Positions 8,956-18,619 of a DNA stretch of 55,005 nucleotides are shown piece by piece. Position numbers and translations under genes: made by a program. The number at the start of each line of letters is the position of its first letter. The stretch's first letter is position 1. The notes under the pieces were generated by a model. That model ran no database searches. It saw nothing but the letters and a program-made list of their open reading frames with translations, and was not told the origin of the DNA. Origin of the DNA: Altibacter sp. (lineage in GTDB: Bacteria > Bacteroidota > Bacteroidia > Flavobacteriales > Flavobacteriaceae); NCBI RefSeq assembly GCF_019913785.1, contig NZ_JAIOHK010000045.1, positions 1 through 55,005 of the forward strand, in the 5' to 3' direction.

Positions 8956-11133
8956 ATGCGCATAATGAAAAGGAATTTAAAAGTACTGTTCTTGGCTGTA
9001 TTTGTAGCAGCCGCTTCTTGCAGTTTTACCACCAAAGAATTTAATGACCCCGATAAAGATAAACTTCTTATAGATCTCATTACCTATGTCCTTCAAAAAG
9101 GACATTACGATCCTGCCGACATGGATGATACTTTTTCGGAAGGGGTTTACGAAGATTTTATTGACGGTTTGGATCCTATCAAAAGATATTTTCTAGCTTC
9201 CGATATTGAAGAATTCAGCAAATATAAAACTGAAATCGACGACCAAATAAAAAATAAAGACCTTAGCTTTTTCAATGTGGTGTATGAGCGTTTTACGCAA
9301 CGTATGAACGAAGCAAAAGTACTGTATGAGGAAGTGTTGGAAACTCCCTTTGACTATACCGAAAAGGAAGTGATCAATGTAGATTATGACAAGTTGGATT
9401 TTGCAACTTCAAAAAAAGAATTGAAAGAACGTTGGAGATGGCAATTGAAATTTTCAACCATTGCAAACTATTACGACTTGGTTGAAGACAAGAATGCCGC
9501 AGCAGAAAGAAAAAAGGAAGCCGCATTCAACGATAAAGAATACACCGCCGGAGAGAACGACAATCTTTCTCTTGCAGAACTTGAAGAAAAATCGAGAAAC
9601 GCTACCAGAACTTCATTAAAGGAATTTTTTGAGTTTTCGGATGATTTGGAACGAAAGGATTATTTCGCCGTGTTTTTAACAACTGTTGTTGAAGAATTCG
9701 ATCCGCACACCAATTATTTTGCTCCGCCGGATCGCGATCGATTCGATCTGCGTATGTCTGGTAAACTTGAAGGAATTGGTGCCCGACTTCAGAAAAAGAA
9801 TGACTATATCAATATCGTGGAAGTGATAAGCGGAGGACCTGCCTGGAGAGGCGAACACGTTGCAGTAGGTGATATCATTTTAAAAGTGAAACAAGCCGAT
9901 GAGAAAGAGGCAGTCAGTATAGTTGGAATGCGAATTGACGATGCGGTCAAATTGATCAAGGGACCAAAAGGGACGAAGGTGACACTTACGATAAAACGTG
10001 TAGATGGAACCATAGATGAAGAGATCATAACGCGCGATGTGGTTGAATTAGAAGAAACCTATGCCAAATCTTCGGTCATTGAGAAAGAAGACCGGAAATT
10101 CGGATTGATCAATTTACCACAGTTCTATTTCGATATGGAAAATTATAAAGAACGAAATGCAGCGAGTGATGTAAAGAAAGAAATAGAACGCCTCAAAGGC
10201 GAAGGGATGGAAGGACTTATTTTAGACCTGCGCGATAATGGTGGGGGCTCGCTAAAAACGGCTGTGGATATAGGAGGTCTGTTTATAAAGGAAGGCCCTA
10301 TGGTACAAGTAGCCTCTGGTGGCGGTAAAAAAGAAGTCTTAAAAGATGAAAATGACGAAATAGTTTGGGATGGCCCGCTTGTTATTTTAGTGAATGAATT
10401 GTCGGCTTCGGCCTCCGAAATTTTAGCCGCAGCAATGCAGGATTATAAAAGAGCCATTATCATTGGAAGCGAACAAACCTATGGAAAAGGGACAGTTCAA
10501 AACCTAATCGATCTAAACCAATGGTTGCGTAAAAATGATATGGGCGATATGGGTGCCTTAAAATTAACCACTCAAAAGTTTTATCGTGTCAATGGAGGAT
10601 CTACCCAATTGGAAGGCGTAAAAAGTGATGTGATCATGCCGGATCGATATAGCTATATTGATGTTGGCGAACGCGACTACGATAATCCCCTGCCGTACGA
10701 TAAAATTGCACCTGCCAAATTTGAGGTTTGGGATGGCTATATAGATTTTGAAGAAACAATTGAAAAGAGTAAAGCCAGAATGGCAAAAAGTGAGCAGTTG
10801 GCGTTGATCGACCAAAATGCTCGTTGGATTAGACTGAAGCGGGATGAAATGGAGGTGAACCTCAATTACGCCGATTATGCTGCTGAAATAGCAAAACGAA
10901 AGGAAGAAGCTAAGAAATTTGAAGCCATAAATGAATACGACAATAAATTGAGTTATCGTTCGCTTCCCTATGAGGTGGAATTAATGAAACAGGACACCAC
11001 CCTTCGCGAAAAAAGAAAGCGTTGGCATAAAAATTTAGCAAAGGATATATATGTAGAAGAAGCCATTCACGTCTTGGAAGATCTGAAGTTAAACAATATT
11101 AGAAAAGGAAAAATGGCGGACATTAAGAATTGA
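8956..11133 (+). CDS. prc: Carboxy-terminal processing (tail-specific) protease, S41 family
   Basis: This periplasmic or outer-membrane-anchored serine protease degrades or trims proteins from their C-termini. It has 725 residues. An N-terminal lipoprotein-like signal (AAASCSF) is followed by a helical domain, a PDZ domain (about 265-345) with RLQKKNDYINIVEV, and the S41 core. The catalytic pair is Ser485 in SASASE (483-488) and Lys511 in QTYGKGTVQ. The C-terminal domain of Prc/Tsp enzymes follows. Length and order match E. coli Prc. A second ATG (8965) could be the true start. The next gene begins eight bases after its stop. Confidence 0.95.
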   Translation: MRIMKRNLKVLFLAVFVAAASCSFTTKEFNDPDKDKLLIDLITYVLQKGHYDPADMDDTFSEGVYEDFIDGLDPIKRYFLASDIEEFSKYKTEIDDQIKNKDLSFFNVVYERFTQRMNEAKVLYEEVLETPFDYTEKEVINVDYDKLDFATSKKELKERWRWQLKFSTIANYYDLVEDKNAAAERKKEAAFNDKEYTAGENDNLSLAELEEKSRNATRTSLKEFFEFSDDLERKDYFAVFLTTVVEEFDPHTNYFAPPDRDRFDLRMSGKLEGIGARLQKKNDYINIVEVISGGPAWRGEHVAVGDIILKVKQADEKEAVSIVGMRIDDAVKLIKGPKGTKVTLTIKRVDGTIDEEIITRDVVELEETYAKSSVIEKEDRKFGLINLPQFYFDMENYKERNAASDVKKEIERLKGEGMEGLILDLRDNGGGSLKTAVDIGGLFIKEGPMVQVASGGGKKEVLKDENDEIVWDGPLVILVNELSASASEILAAAMQDYKRAIIIGSEQTYGKGTVQNLIDLNQWLRKNDMGDMGALKLTTQKFYRVNGGSTQLEGVKSDVIMPDRYSYIDVGERDYDNPLPYDKIAPAKFEVWDGYIDFEETIEKSKARMAKSEQLALIDQNARWIRLKRDEMEVNLNYADYAAEIAKRKEEAKKFEAINEYDNKLSYRSLPYEVELMKQDTTLREKRKRWHKNLAKDIYVEEAIHVLEDLKLNNIRKGKMADIKN

Positions 11134-11140
11134 TTTTTTA

Positions 11141-12244
11141 ATGAGTAGATCGACATCTTTAACAAAAATTGCGCTCCAAAAGTTTAAAAGAAACTTTTGG
11201 GGCGTTTTAAGTTTTAGCTTTTTGTTGATCTGCGTAATAATAGCAGTCTTTGCATATGCTTTGGCACCGGATAATTCGCAAAATGCCAACCAGATGCACC
11301 TTGCTATTCACAGTAAGTCGCCCGGATTTAAAGTGCAAATGCTAACCATTCCGTCTCCTGTTAGCGAAGGGAATAGGTTTTCTGAATTTTTCTTCGGAAA
11401 GGAAAACGCCGATACCGAAATTCCGATTGCCGGATATGAGGTCGTGGGGGAAACCCTTCAGATAATTGAATATACACCCGATGGGACCGAAGGGCTTCAG
11501 AAAGAATACCCCCTGTCTTTATTTCCTCAGGCAAGCAATGCAGAAGCTATTCCGAAGCAATATATTTCAGAAAAAAAATTCATTTTAGGGACCGATAAAT
11601 ACGGACGAGATTTGTTAAGTCGTATGTTAATAGGGATCCGAATCTCACTGGCGATAGGTTTTGTAGCCGTGTTTATTTCTTTGGTGATAGGAATAACTAT
11701 GGGAGCCATAGCCGGGTATTACGGAGGGAAAGTAGATGCTGTTATCATGTGGATCATCAACGTAACCTGGTCTATTCCAACCTTATTATTGGTGATTGCG
11801 ATTACCTTAGCACTGGGTAAAGGATTTTGGCAGGTATTTATCGCGGTGGGTCTTACCATGTGGGTAGAAGTGGCCAGAGTAGTGAGGGGGCAGGTGATGA
11901 GTGTAAAGGAGATGCAATACGTAACCGCAGCACGGGCCCTTGGGTACTCCAATTTACGAATTATAACCAAACATATTTTACCCAATGCGATGGCTCCGGT
12001 CATCATTATATCGGCAGCTAATTTTGCCGGAGCCATTTTGATAGAGAGCGGATTGAGTTTCCTCGGAATTGGAGCCCAACCTCCTATGCCCAGCTGGGGA
12101 GGTATCATTAAAGACCATTACGCCTATATAATTTTAGGAAAACCATATTTAGCAATTATTCCGGGGCTTGCGATTATGAGTCTGGTGACAGCCTTTATGC
12201 TAATGGGGAATGCGTTGCGGGATGCGCTGGATGTTAGAAATTGA
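11141..12244 (+). CDS. DppC/OppC-type ABC transporter permease (lone subunit)
   Basis: This 367-residue inner-membrane protein has one N-terminal helix (about 21-43), a large non-membrane insert (about 44-148) and then the DppC hallmark LGTDKYGRDLLSR (149-161). Five or so helices follow, with the coupling loop AARALGYSNLRIITKHILP. This matches permeases for peptides or nickel. No DppB partner, ATPase or binding protein is encoded nearby, so it must pair with subunits elsewhere. The insert is much longer than in textbook DppC. It sits eight bases after the protease gene and six before the endonuclease ATG, suggesting one transcript. Confidence 0.88.
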   Translation: MSRSTSLTKIALQKFKRNFWGVLSFSFLLICVIIAVFAYALAPDNSQNANQMHLAIHSKSPGFKVQMLTIPSPVSEGNRFSEFFFGKENADTEIPIAGYEVVGETLQIIEYTPDGTEGLQKEYPLSLFPQASNAEAIPKQYISEKKFILGTDKYGRDLLSRMLIGIRISLAIGFVAVFISLVIGITMGAIAGYYGGKVDAVIMWIINVTWSIPTLLLVIAITLALGKGFWQVFIAVGLTMWVEVARVVRGQVMSVKEMQYVTAARALGYSNLRIITKHILPNAMAPVIIISAANFAGAILIESGLSFLGIGAQPPMPSWGGIIKDHYAYIILGKPYLAIIPGLAIMSLVTAFMLMGNALRDALDVRN

Positions 12245-12249
12245 ACCTT

Positions 12250-13068
12250 ATGAACCGAAAATACCTCTATCCTTTGCTTACCGTACTTATTATTGTTGGG
12301 TTGTATTATGCCGAACAATATGTAGATCGGCAAAATGAAGCATATCCGGAATCCATTAAAACAGTTGGGGATAAAACAAATTCTGAGTTCGACGATAGTT
12401 ACTTACCCACTTCCACAACCGGAGTCATTGTAAAGCACAATTATTTTTCCTTGTCCTATTCTGAAGCACACGAACAGGCTGAGTGGGTGGCTTATGAACT
12501 GTCAAAAGACCAGCTCGCTAAGAACGATTTCGATCGACCCGATTTTGTGGAAGATCGCAAGGTGAAATCCAAATCGGCGCATTGGCGAAGCTATAAAGGA
12601 TCGGGTTTTGATCGGGGACATTTATGTCCGGCAGGTGACAGGCGTTTTTCTTTTGAAGCTTATCACGAAACCTTTTTAACCAGTAATATAAGTCCGCAAA
12701 ACAATGATTTTAATGGCGGAGTTTGGAATAAGCTGGAACAGAAAGTGCGGTATTGGGCTAAGAAATACGATGGTGTTTATGTGGTCACAGGAGGCGTCTT
12801 GAAAGATGGTTTAAAAACGATTGGCGCTGAACGAGTTTCGGTGCCGGAGGCATTTTATAAAATAATTCTGGACTCTTCGGAAGGTCAATATAAGGCGCTT
12901 GCTTTTTTAATTCCGAATGAACCCACCAACAAATCATTCTATGAATTTGTTAGTACAATCGATGCCATTGAAGCACAAACCGGGATCGATTTCTTTCCGA
13001 AGATTTCTTCAGAAAAACAACATGCACTAGAGTCAAAAATTGATATAAAAGCCTGGGGAAAGCGCTAG
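12250..13068 (+). CDS. DNA/RNA non-specific endonuclease, exported or membrane-anchored
   Basis: This 272-residue protein has an N-terminal hydrophobic segment (about residues 6-20) and a beta-beta-alpha-metal nuclease domain. The motif DRGH (His124) in GFDRGHLCPAGD is the catalytic region, and SNISPQNNDFN holds the metal-binding Asn. It likely cuts DNA and RNA in the periplasm or outside the cell. I start it at the ATG 12250 rather than the TTG at 12241, which lies within the end of the permease gene. It meets rodA tail to tail with a four-base overlap. Confidence 0.92.
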   Translation: MNRKYLYPLLTVLIIVGLYYAEQYVDRQNEAYPESIKTVGDKTNSEFDDSYLPTSTTGVIVKHNYFSLSYSEAHEQAEWVAYELSKDQLAKNDFDRPDFVEDRKVKSKSAHWRSYKGSGFDRGHLCPAGDRRFSFEAYHETFLTSNISPQNNDFNGGVWNKLEQKVRYWAKKYDGVYVVTGGVLKDGLKTIGAERVSVPEAFYKIILDSSEGQYKALAFLIPNEPTNKSFYEFVSTIDAIEAQTGIDFFPKISSEKQHALESKIDIKAWGKR

Positions 13069-14321
13069 GCATTGATGTAGTTCGAGGCATCCAGCCGCAC
13101 AAAAATAAAGACTAAAATAGTAAAACCCCACAAGCCGGAACCACCGTAGCTAAAGAAGGGCAGGGGAATCCCCACTGTTGGAAATAGCCCTGTAACCATA
13201 CCCACATTTACAAAAAAGTGTAAAAACAATATGGAGGCCACACCATAGCCATACACCCTGCTAAACTGATTCTTTTGTCGTTCGGCCAGATGTAAAATGC
13301 GTACTATCAGAAATACAAATAATAGGACGACGACCATGCTTCCTACAAAGCCCCATTCTTCACCAACAGTACTGAATATATAATCGGTATGTTGCTCGGG
13401 AACAAAATTTCCTTTCGTCTGAGTCCCCTGTGTCCATCCTTTTCCCGTCCATCCTCCACTGCCAATGGCGATTTCACTTTGGTTGGTGTTATAACCTATT
13501 CCTTTTGAATCGGTTTCTTTCCCTAACACAATATTAAATCGATCTCTATGACGCTGCTCGAAGACATTGTTAAAAATATAGTTGACAGAAAATGCAAAAC
13601 CGATACAGGCAGCAACTATAATAACATACTTAGTAATATTTGGGCGACGTTTTCTATTTTTCAGAAAAATAATACCGGCAATTACCGCAACTCCTATAGC
13701 CACCCATATCACTCCGGCCGCCAAAGTTCCTACAAAAAGGGCAGCGGCAAAGAATCCAAATAAAAGGTACACAAAATGTAAACCTTCTCGGTAGAGGGGA
13801 AAAATAAAGGCTATATAAATTAAGGCACTGCCCGGATCGGGTTGTGGTATTATCAAAATAGCGGGGAGGGCAATAATGATAAAAGTCCGTAACTGGTGTT
13901 TAAATTCCTTTACATTGGTTTGAATGTCACTAACGTATTTGGCGAGAGCAAGCGCCGTTGCCGCCTTCGCGAATTCACTGGGTTGTAGACTGAAATTTCC
14001 AAGTGCATACCAGGAAGTAGCCCCATTTACATTTTTCCCCAGAACAAATAGTCCCAACAACGACAGAAGCGAAACAATATAAATAATACTTGAGAAGCGT
14101 TCATAAAATTTTGCTTCGATGGCGAGAATAAATACAATAAGGACAACACTTAAACCAATAAAGAATAATTGTTTGGTGTAAATCTGACTAAGATCAAAAA
14201 AACCGGAAGTGCTGTCACTTAGTGATGCCGAATAAATATTCATCCAACCAATACCCACCAAGGCTGCATATAGTAAAATAGTGAGCCAATCAAATTTTAA
14301 AATTCCTTTCCCGCTAGCCAT
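13065..14321 (-). CDS. rodA: Rod-shape peptidoglycan glycosyltransferase RodA (SEDS)
   Basis: RodA polymerises lipid II into glycan strands during cell elongation, working with PBP2. The 418-residue protein is polytopic (about 10 helices) with family motifs such as QPSEFAKAA, QPDPGSALIY and the C-terminal PLPFFSYGGSGL. It overlaps mrdA by one base (TAATG), so the two are translationally coupled. It is the last gene of the mre operon and converges on the endonuclease gene. Confidence 0.96.
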   Translation of the reverse strand: MASGKGILKFDWLTILLYAALVGIGWMNIYSASLSDSTSGFFDLSQIYTKQLFFIGLSVVLIVFILAIEAKFYERFSSIIYIVSLLSLLGLFVLGKNVNGATSWYALGNFSLQPSEFAKAATALALAKYVSDIQTNVKEFKHQLRTFIIIALPAILIIPQPDPGSALIYIAFIFPLYREGLHFVYLLFGFFAAALFVGTLAAGVIWVAIGVAVIAGIIFLKNRKRRPNITKYVIIVAACIGFAFSVNYIFNNVFEQRHRDRFNIVLGKETDSKGIGYNTNQSEIAIGSGGWTGKGWTQGTQTKGNFVPEQHTDYIFSTVGEEWGFVGSMVVVLLFVFLIVRILHLAERQKNQFSRVYGYGVASILFLHFFVNVGMVTGLFPTVGIPLPFFSYGGSGLWGFTILVFIFVRLDASNYINA

Positions 14322-16189
14322 TACTTATTGATATTAAATGGCGCTCCGCTATATGGTTTTGCATATTCTGCCTCAAGACTCCCGTTTAAGACAAAGGATT
14401 CCATATCGGTACGTGTTATTTCGCCCTTTAGATATTTCTCAATCATAAGACCTGCGATTCGTCCGGCCCAACGCGAACCCCAATAACCGTTTTCTACAAA
14501 CACGGCAATGGCTATTTTAGGATTGTCCTTTGGTGCAAATGCTACAAATATGGAATGGTCGGTTAATTGCATCCGTTTCCCGTTTAGCCTTATAAAATTT
14601 TCAGCGGTACCGGTTTTTCCACAGACTTCAATGCCCGGAATTTGTATATGTGCTGCTGTACCATGGTTGTATACATCGAACATCCCTTGTACCACCGGTT
14701 CAAAATACCGGGGATCTATGGTGGTGTTGTATTTTTCAGTATATATTTTCGGAATGGTATCAACCACACTTATATTCTTAATAATATGGGGTTTGTAGTA
14801 CCATCCTCTATTGGCTATTATGGTCGTAAAATTTGCCATTTGCATGGGCGTTAGCGATACTTCTCCTTGCCCAATAGCATTGGAGATCGTTGCCGTTGCA
14901 AACCATTTATAGGTTGGAAAATTATAACTTCGATTGTAATAATCGGAGTTTGGAATATATCCCCTCCTGCCGCTGGGAAGATCATATCCCAGATAGTTCC
15001 CAAGTCCGAAACTGCTTAAATGACGTTTCCAATTGTCTATCCCTTCCTGAGGAGTAGGATATTTTTCAATAATACGTCGGTAGACCGTACAAAAATAGGC
15101 GTTGCAAGAATTTGCTATACCATCGACCATGGATAAGGGGCTATAATGATGGTGGCATCCCAATTTTCTTCCTCTTCCATAGGAATAACCCCCATGACAT
15201 GATATAGACTCTTTCGTATCGATGACCTCTTCCTGTAACCCAATTAGCGCAGTCATGGTTTTAAAGGGCGAACCGGGAGGATATTCCCCTTGTAGCCCAC
15301 GATCAAACAATGGTTTTGCAATAGTGTCATACCAAAGTTTGGTAAAGTTTTTAGACCGTTCGCGTCCCACTAAAAGACTAGGATCATAATTTGGCGCAGT
15401 AACAAGTGAAAGAATTTCACCGGTGGCAGGTTCGATGGCAACAATACCGCCTCGTTTATTCACCATGAGCGCTTCCCCATATTCTTGCAAGACAGCATCG
15501 ATAGTAAGAGAGATGTCCTTACCACGTTCCGGAAGCGTATCAAAGATTCCTTCCTTATAGGCCCCGATATCCCTATTAAAACGATCTTTCTGTATGTATT
15601 TCACACCTTTCACACCGCGAAGCACTTCTTCGTATTGTTTTTCTACTCCTTGCATGCCTATAAGATCACCCATCTGATAGTAGGGGTTTTTCTCAATAAT
15701 AGGATTATTTACTTCAGCAATATATCCCAGCACATTGGCAGAATGCTTTACTTGGTAATCCCGCAAGGATCTTTTCTGAATATAAAATCCTTCATATTTG
15801 TGCATTTTTTCGGAAAGATAGGCGTAGTCTGCCTTGTTTAATTGTGGAATTACCACCGATGGAAGTCGTGGTGAATAGACACGTGCCTTATTCAAAATTC
15901 CTATAAATTCTTCTTTGGTAATCTTTAAAATCGAACAAAATTCCAAGGTATCTAATGGCTTTACATCCTTCGGAATGACCATGACATCATAAGACGGCTG
16001 GTTGGTAACCAGCAATTTTCCATTTCGATCAAAAACCTCTCCTCGTTGTGGGTAGTCGTAAATTACTTTTACGGCATTGCCTTCCGATAGTTTCTGAAAG
16101 GAGGTGTCGTAAATTTGGAGATAGAACAACCTACCCGTAAAAACCAATCCGGTAATCAAAACAATGGAAAGAAGTAATAATTTTCTCAT
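14321..16189 (-). CDS. mrdA: Penicillin-binding protein 2 (peptidoglycan transpeptidase)
   Basis: This transpeptidase of the elongasome has 622 residues. An N-terminal membrane anchor (about 5-25) is followed by the PBP dimerisation region and the transpeptidase domain. The active-site motifs are SxxK as SPFK (Ser307-Lys310), SxN as SCN (361-363) and KTGT (525-528). It overlaps mreD by four bases and rodA by one. The order mreB, mreC, mreD, mrdA, rodA is the classic elongation cluster. A histidine- and cysteine-containing stretch (CHGG near 331, CHHH near 345) just before the SxN motif resembles the zinc site reported for some PBP2 proteins; that is inference. Confidence 0.96.
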   Translation of the reverse strand: MRKLLLLSIVLITGLVFTGRLFYLQIYDTSFQKLSEGNAVKVIYDYPQRGEVFDRNGKLLVTNQPSYDVMVIPKDVKPLDTLEFCSILKITKEEFIGILNKARVYSPRLPSVVIPQLNKADYAYLSEKMHKYEGFYIQKRSLRDYQVKHSANVLGYIAEVNNPIIEKNPYYQMGDLIGMQGVEKQYEEVLRGVKGVKYIQKDRFNRDIGAYKEGIFDTLPERGKDISLTIDAVLQEYGEALMVNKRGGIVAIEPATGEILSLVTAPNYDPSLLVGRERSKNFTKLWYDTIAKPLFDRGLQGEYPPGSPFKTMTALIGLQEEVIDTKESISCHGGYSYGRGRKLGCHHHYSPLSMVDGIANSCNAYFCTVYRRIIEKYPTPQEGIDNWKRHLSSFGLGNYLGYDLPSGRRGYIPNSDYYNRSYNFPTYKWFATATISNAIGQGEVSLTPMQMANFTTIIANRGWYYKPHIIKNISVVDTIPKIYTEKYNTTIDPRYFEPVVQGMFDVYNHGTAAHIQIPGIEVCGKTGTAENFIRLNGKRMQLTDHSIFVAFAPKDNPKIAIAVFVENGYWGSRWAGRIAGLMIEKYLKGEITRTDMESFVLNGSLEAEYAKPYSGAPFNINK

Positions 16190-16695
16190 GATGATTTTCG
16201 GCTAAATAACAGCAAGGTACATAGAATCACAATTGTACTGAATATCCCAGAGAATAACGCGGATTTTAAGATTAATAATATATGGGAAAGACTAAAAATT
16301 TCCAAACTAAACAACAGTAAATGATGAATAAACACCATCAACATAATATAGACCAATCTTTCGGTAAGGGGAACCTTGTTGATCTTTACCATATTGTATT
16401 CATAGCTCACTCCAAAAGCAAATTTTAAAATAAGAGGACGAATAAAAGCGATAAAAACACTGGCTGCTGCATGAACGCCACCCGAATCCCCAAAAATATC
16501 GATGGTTAGCCCCAATAAAAAACTTAAGAAAATAAGCAGCGTTTTGTTGCCGTTAATTGGGTATACCAAGATAAAGAGGATATACACAAATGGATTTATA
16601 AAACCCAAAAAGTTGATATAATTGAGTAGCAGCACCTGCACGAGAACCAATACAATAAATCGGATGATATTACTGAAGATCTCACTGTTCTGCAT
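16186..16695 (-). CDS. mreD: Rod shape-determining protein MreD
   Basis: This inner-membrane protein of 169 residues has about five hydrophobic helices and links MreC to the elongasome. Sequence conservation in MreD is low, so the call rests mostly on size, hydrophobicity and position between mreC and mrdA. It overlaps mreC by 14 bases and mrdA by four. Confidence 0.9.
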   Translation of the reverse strand: MQNSEIFSNIIRFIVLVLVQVLLLNYINFLGFINPFVYILFILVYPINGNKTLLIFLSFLLGLTIDIFGDSGGVHAAASVFIAFIRPLILKFAFGVSYEYNMVKINKVPLTERLVYIMLMVFIHHLLLFSLEIFSLSHILLILKSALFSGIFSTIVILCTLLLFSRKSS

Positions 16696-17512
16696 CGTCC
16701 GCTTCTTTTTCTAATTGTTCTATTTCGATGGCATCCATGTTCTTGATGATATAGACATTTTTAAGGTTGGTCATATCATTGAAAAGCCGGATATTTAGAT
16801 CGTAATAATTGTCGTCTAGTTCCAAAACCGCTTCTTTTACAGTCCCAATTCGAATTCCTTTTGGGAAAATAGTCGATTTACCTCCCGTTACAATAGTATC
16901 TCCAACCTCTACCTTCGCAATTCTTGGAATATCAATTAGCTGAACAATGTTCGGCGCTTTCGTATTCCAAACTAAGGAGCCAAAATGTTCGGAGTTTTTG
17001 AGTTTGGCATTGATCTGACTTTTTGTGTTCAGGATGGATTGTATGGTGGCATACTTTTTAGAGACATTGTTGACTATACCTACAATTCCTTTAGAAGTAA
17101 TCACCCCCATATCAATCTCGAGACCATCATTGGCGCCTCTGTCTATCGTAATATTGTTTTTTGTTTTTGAATAGGTGTTGTTGACGACATTGGCAGAAAA
17201 AAAGACATACTTTGAAGGCAATAATGTACTGTCTAAAGGTGGTGGAATATTACCGGACTTTAAATTTTCTAATTGTTTGTGAAGACGCAGGTTTTCTTCT
17301 ACCAATTTTCGATTCTCTTGCTTTAAACCAAAATAAGTGGTTATATCACTTTTGATAGCATAAATGCTTCCACTTATAAAATTCGATGAGCTTACGTATT
17401 TGCTTTTTTGATAAGAATGTGTTCTAACGATAAGCGAGATCGAAATAAAAAATAATACGGCAAACAACAGGAAATTTTTATTCCGTATAAAGAAAAATAT
17501 AATCTGTTGCAT
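16682..17512 (-). CDS. mreC: Rod shape-determining protein MreC
   Basis: This periplasmic scaffold protein of the elongasome has 276 residues. An N-terminal membrane anchor (about 8-28) is followed by a coiled coil (about 55-90) and the beta-barrel MreC domain, with family segments such as DRGANDGLEIDMGV and GDTIVTGG. It begins 13 bases after the mreB stop and overlaps mreD. Confidence 0.94.
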   Translation of the reverse strand: MQQIIFFFIRNKNFLLFAVLFFISISLIVRTHSYQKSKYVSSSNFISGSIYAIKSDITTYFGLKQENRKLVEENLRLHKQLENLKSGNIPPPLDSTLLPSKYVFFSANVVNNTYSKTKNNITIDRGANDGLEIDMGVITSKGIVGIVNNVSKKYATIQSILNTKSQINAKLKNSEHFGSLVWNTKAPNIVQLIDIPRIAKVEVGDTIVTGGKSTIFPKGIRIGTVKEAVLELDDNYYDLNIRLFNDMTNLKNVYIIKNMDAIEIEQLEKEADDAEQ

Positions 17513-17525
17513 AGTGTGTTGCTTA

Positions 17526-18554
17526 CTACTTTATCAATACACTCTTGTATTTAGTAAGGTTTTTTAAACATATCCCAGTCCCGCGTACTACGGCACGTAA
17601 CGGATCTTCAGCGATATACACAGGCAGATCTGTCTTTTGTGACAATCGCTTGTCTAAACCGCGCAGCATAGATCCACCACCGGCCAGATAGATACCTGTA
17701 TTATAAATATCGGCGGCTAGTTCGGGTGGGGTTTGTGACAAGGTTTCCATCACCGCATCTTCTATACGCAGAATAGATTTATCCAGTGCCTTAGCAATTT
17801 CTCGATAGGAGGCCTGCACCTGTTTTGGTTTTCCGGTTAGCAAATCGCGTCCCTGAACGGCCATGTCTTCAGGAGGAAGTTCAAGATCTTCAGTCGCTGC
17901 TCCGATTTGGATTTTTATCTTTTCAGCAGTACGTTCTCCAACATATAGATTATGCTGGGTGCGCATATAGTACACAATATCGTTGGTGAATACATCCCCT
18001 GCAATTTTGACCGATTTATCACAGACAATTCCACCAAGGGCAATTACGGCAATTTCTGTGGTACCACCACCAATATCAACCACCATATTTCCTTTAGGCT
18101 GCATAATATCTACTCCAATTCCGATAGCGGCAGCCATAGGCTCATGGATTAGATATACTTCCTTCCCATTTACACGTTCCGCACTTTCCTTTACCGCTCG
18201 CATTTCCACTTCAGTAATACCACTAGGAATACATATTACCATGCGCAAAGAAGGTTTTAACCATCTCTTTTTCAGCGCAGGAATATCATTGATGAACATA
18301 TTGATCATTTTCTCACTCGCATCAAAATCGGCTATCACACCGTCTTTCAGTGGTCTGATGGTTTTGATATTTTCATGCGTTTTTCCTTGCATCATCGCCG
18401 CTTCACGTCCAACAGCTATTATCTTGCCGGTGGTGCGGTCGCGAGCTACAATAGAAGGTGCATCTACCACTACTTTATCGTTGTGGATAATAAGTGTATT
18501 GGCAGTCCCTAAGTCGATGGCTATTTCTTCAGTTAAGAAGTCAAAAAATCCCAT
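17526..18554 (-). CDS. mreB: Rod shape-determining protein MreB (bacterial actin)
   Basis: This 342-residue actin-like ATPase forms membrane filaments that guide cell-wall growth. Nucleotide-binding motifs are clear: DLGTANTLI near the N-terminus, DIGGGTTEIAV (about 167-177) and LAGGGSMLRGLD near 290. Length is normal. It is the first gene of the elongation operon and has its own promoter candidate just after the purH stop, so it can be expressed apart from purH. Confidence 0.97.
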   Translation of the reverse strand: MGFFDFLTEEIAIDLGTANTLIIHNDKVVVDAPSIVARDRTTGKIIAVGREAAMMQGKTHENIKTIRPLKDGVIADFDASEKMINMFINDIPALKKRWLKPSLRMVICIPSGITEVEMRAVKESAERVNGKEVYLIHEPMAAAIGIGVDIMQPKGNMVVDIGGGTTEIAVIALGGIVCDKSVKIAGDVFTNDIVYYMRTQHNLYVGERTAEKIKIQIGAATEDLELPPEDMAVQGRDLLTGKPKQVQASYREIAKALDKSILRIEDAVMETLSQTPPELAADIYNTGIYLAGGGSMLRGLDKRLSQKTDLPVYIAEDPLRAVVRGTGICLKNLTKYKSVLIK

Positions 18555-18604
18555 AAGCTATTTTGGCGGTATTGAAATTAAACGTGTTGAGTTTCAACTC
18601 ATCA

Positions 18605-18612
18605 CAAATGTA
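18605..18612 (-). promoter_or_regulatory. Promoter -7 element of the mreB operon
   Basis: On the minus strand this reads TACATTTG, a full TAnnTTTG match, about 50 bases before the mreB ATG. The -33 box is weak (TTTT about 18 bases upstream). A small inverted repeat, GTTGA-GTT-TCAAC, lies in the leader near 18588-18600 and could form a short hairpin in the mRNA. Confidence 0.5.
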
Positions 18613-18619
18613 CTAAATT

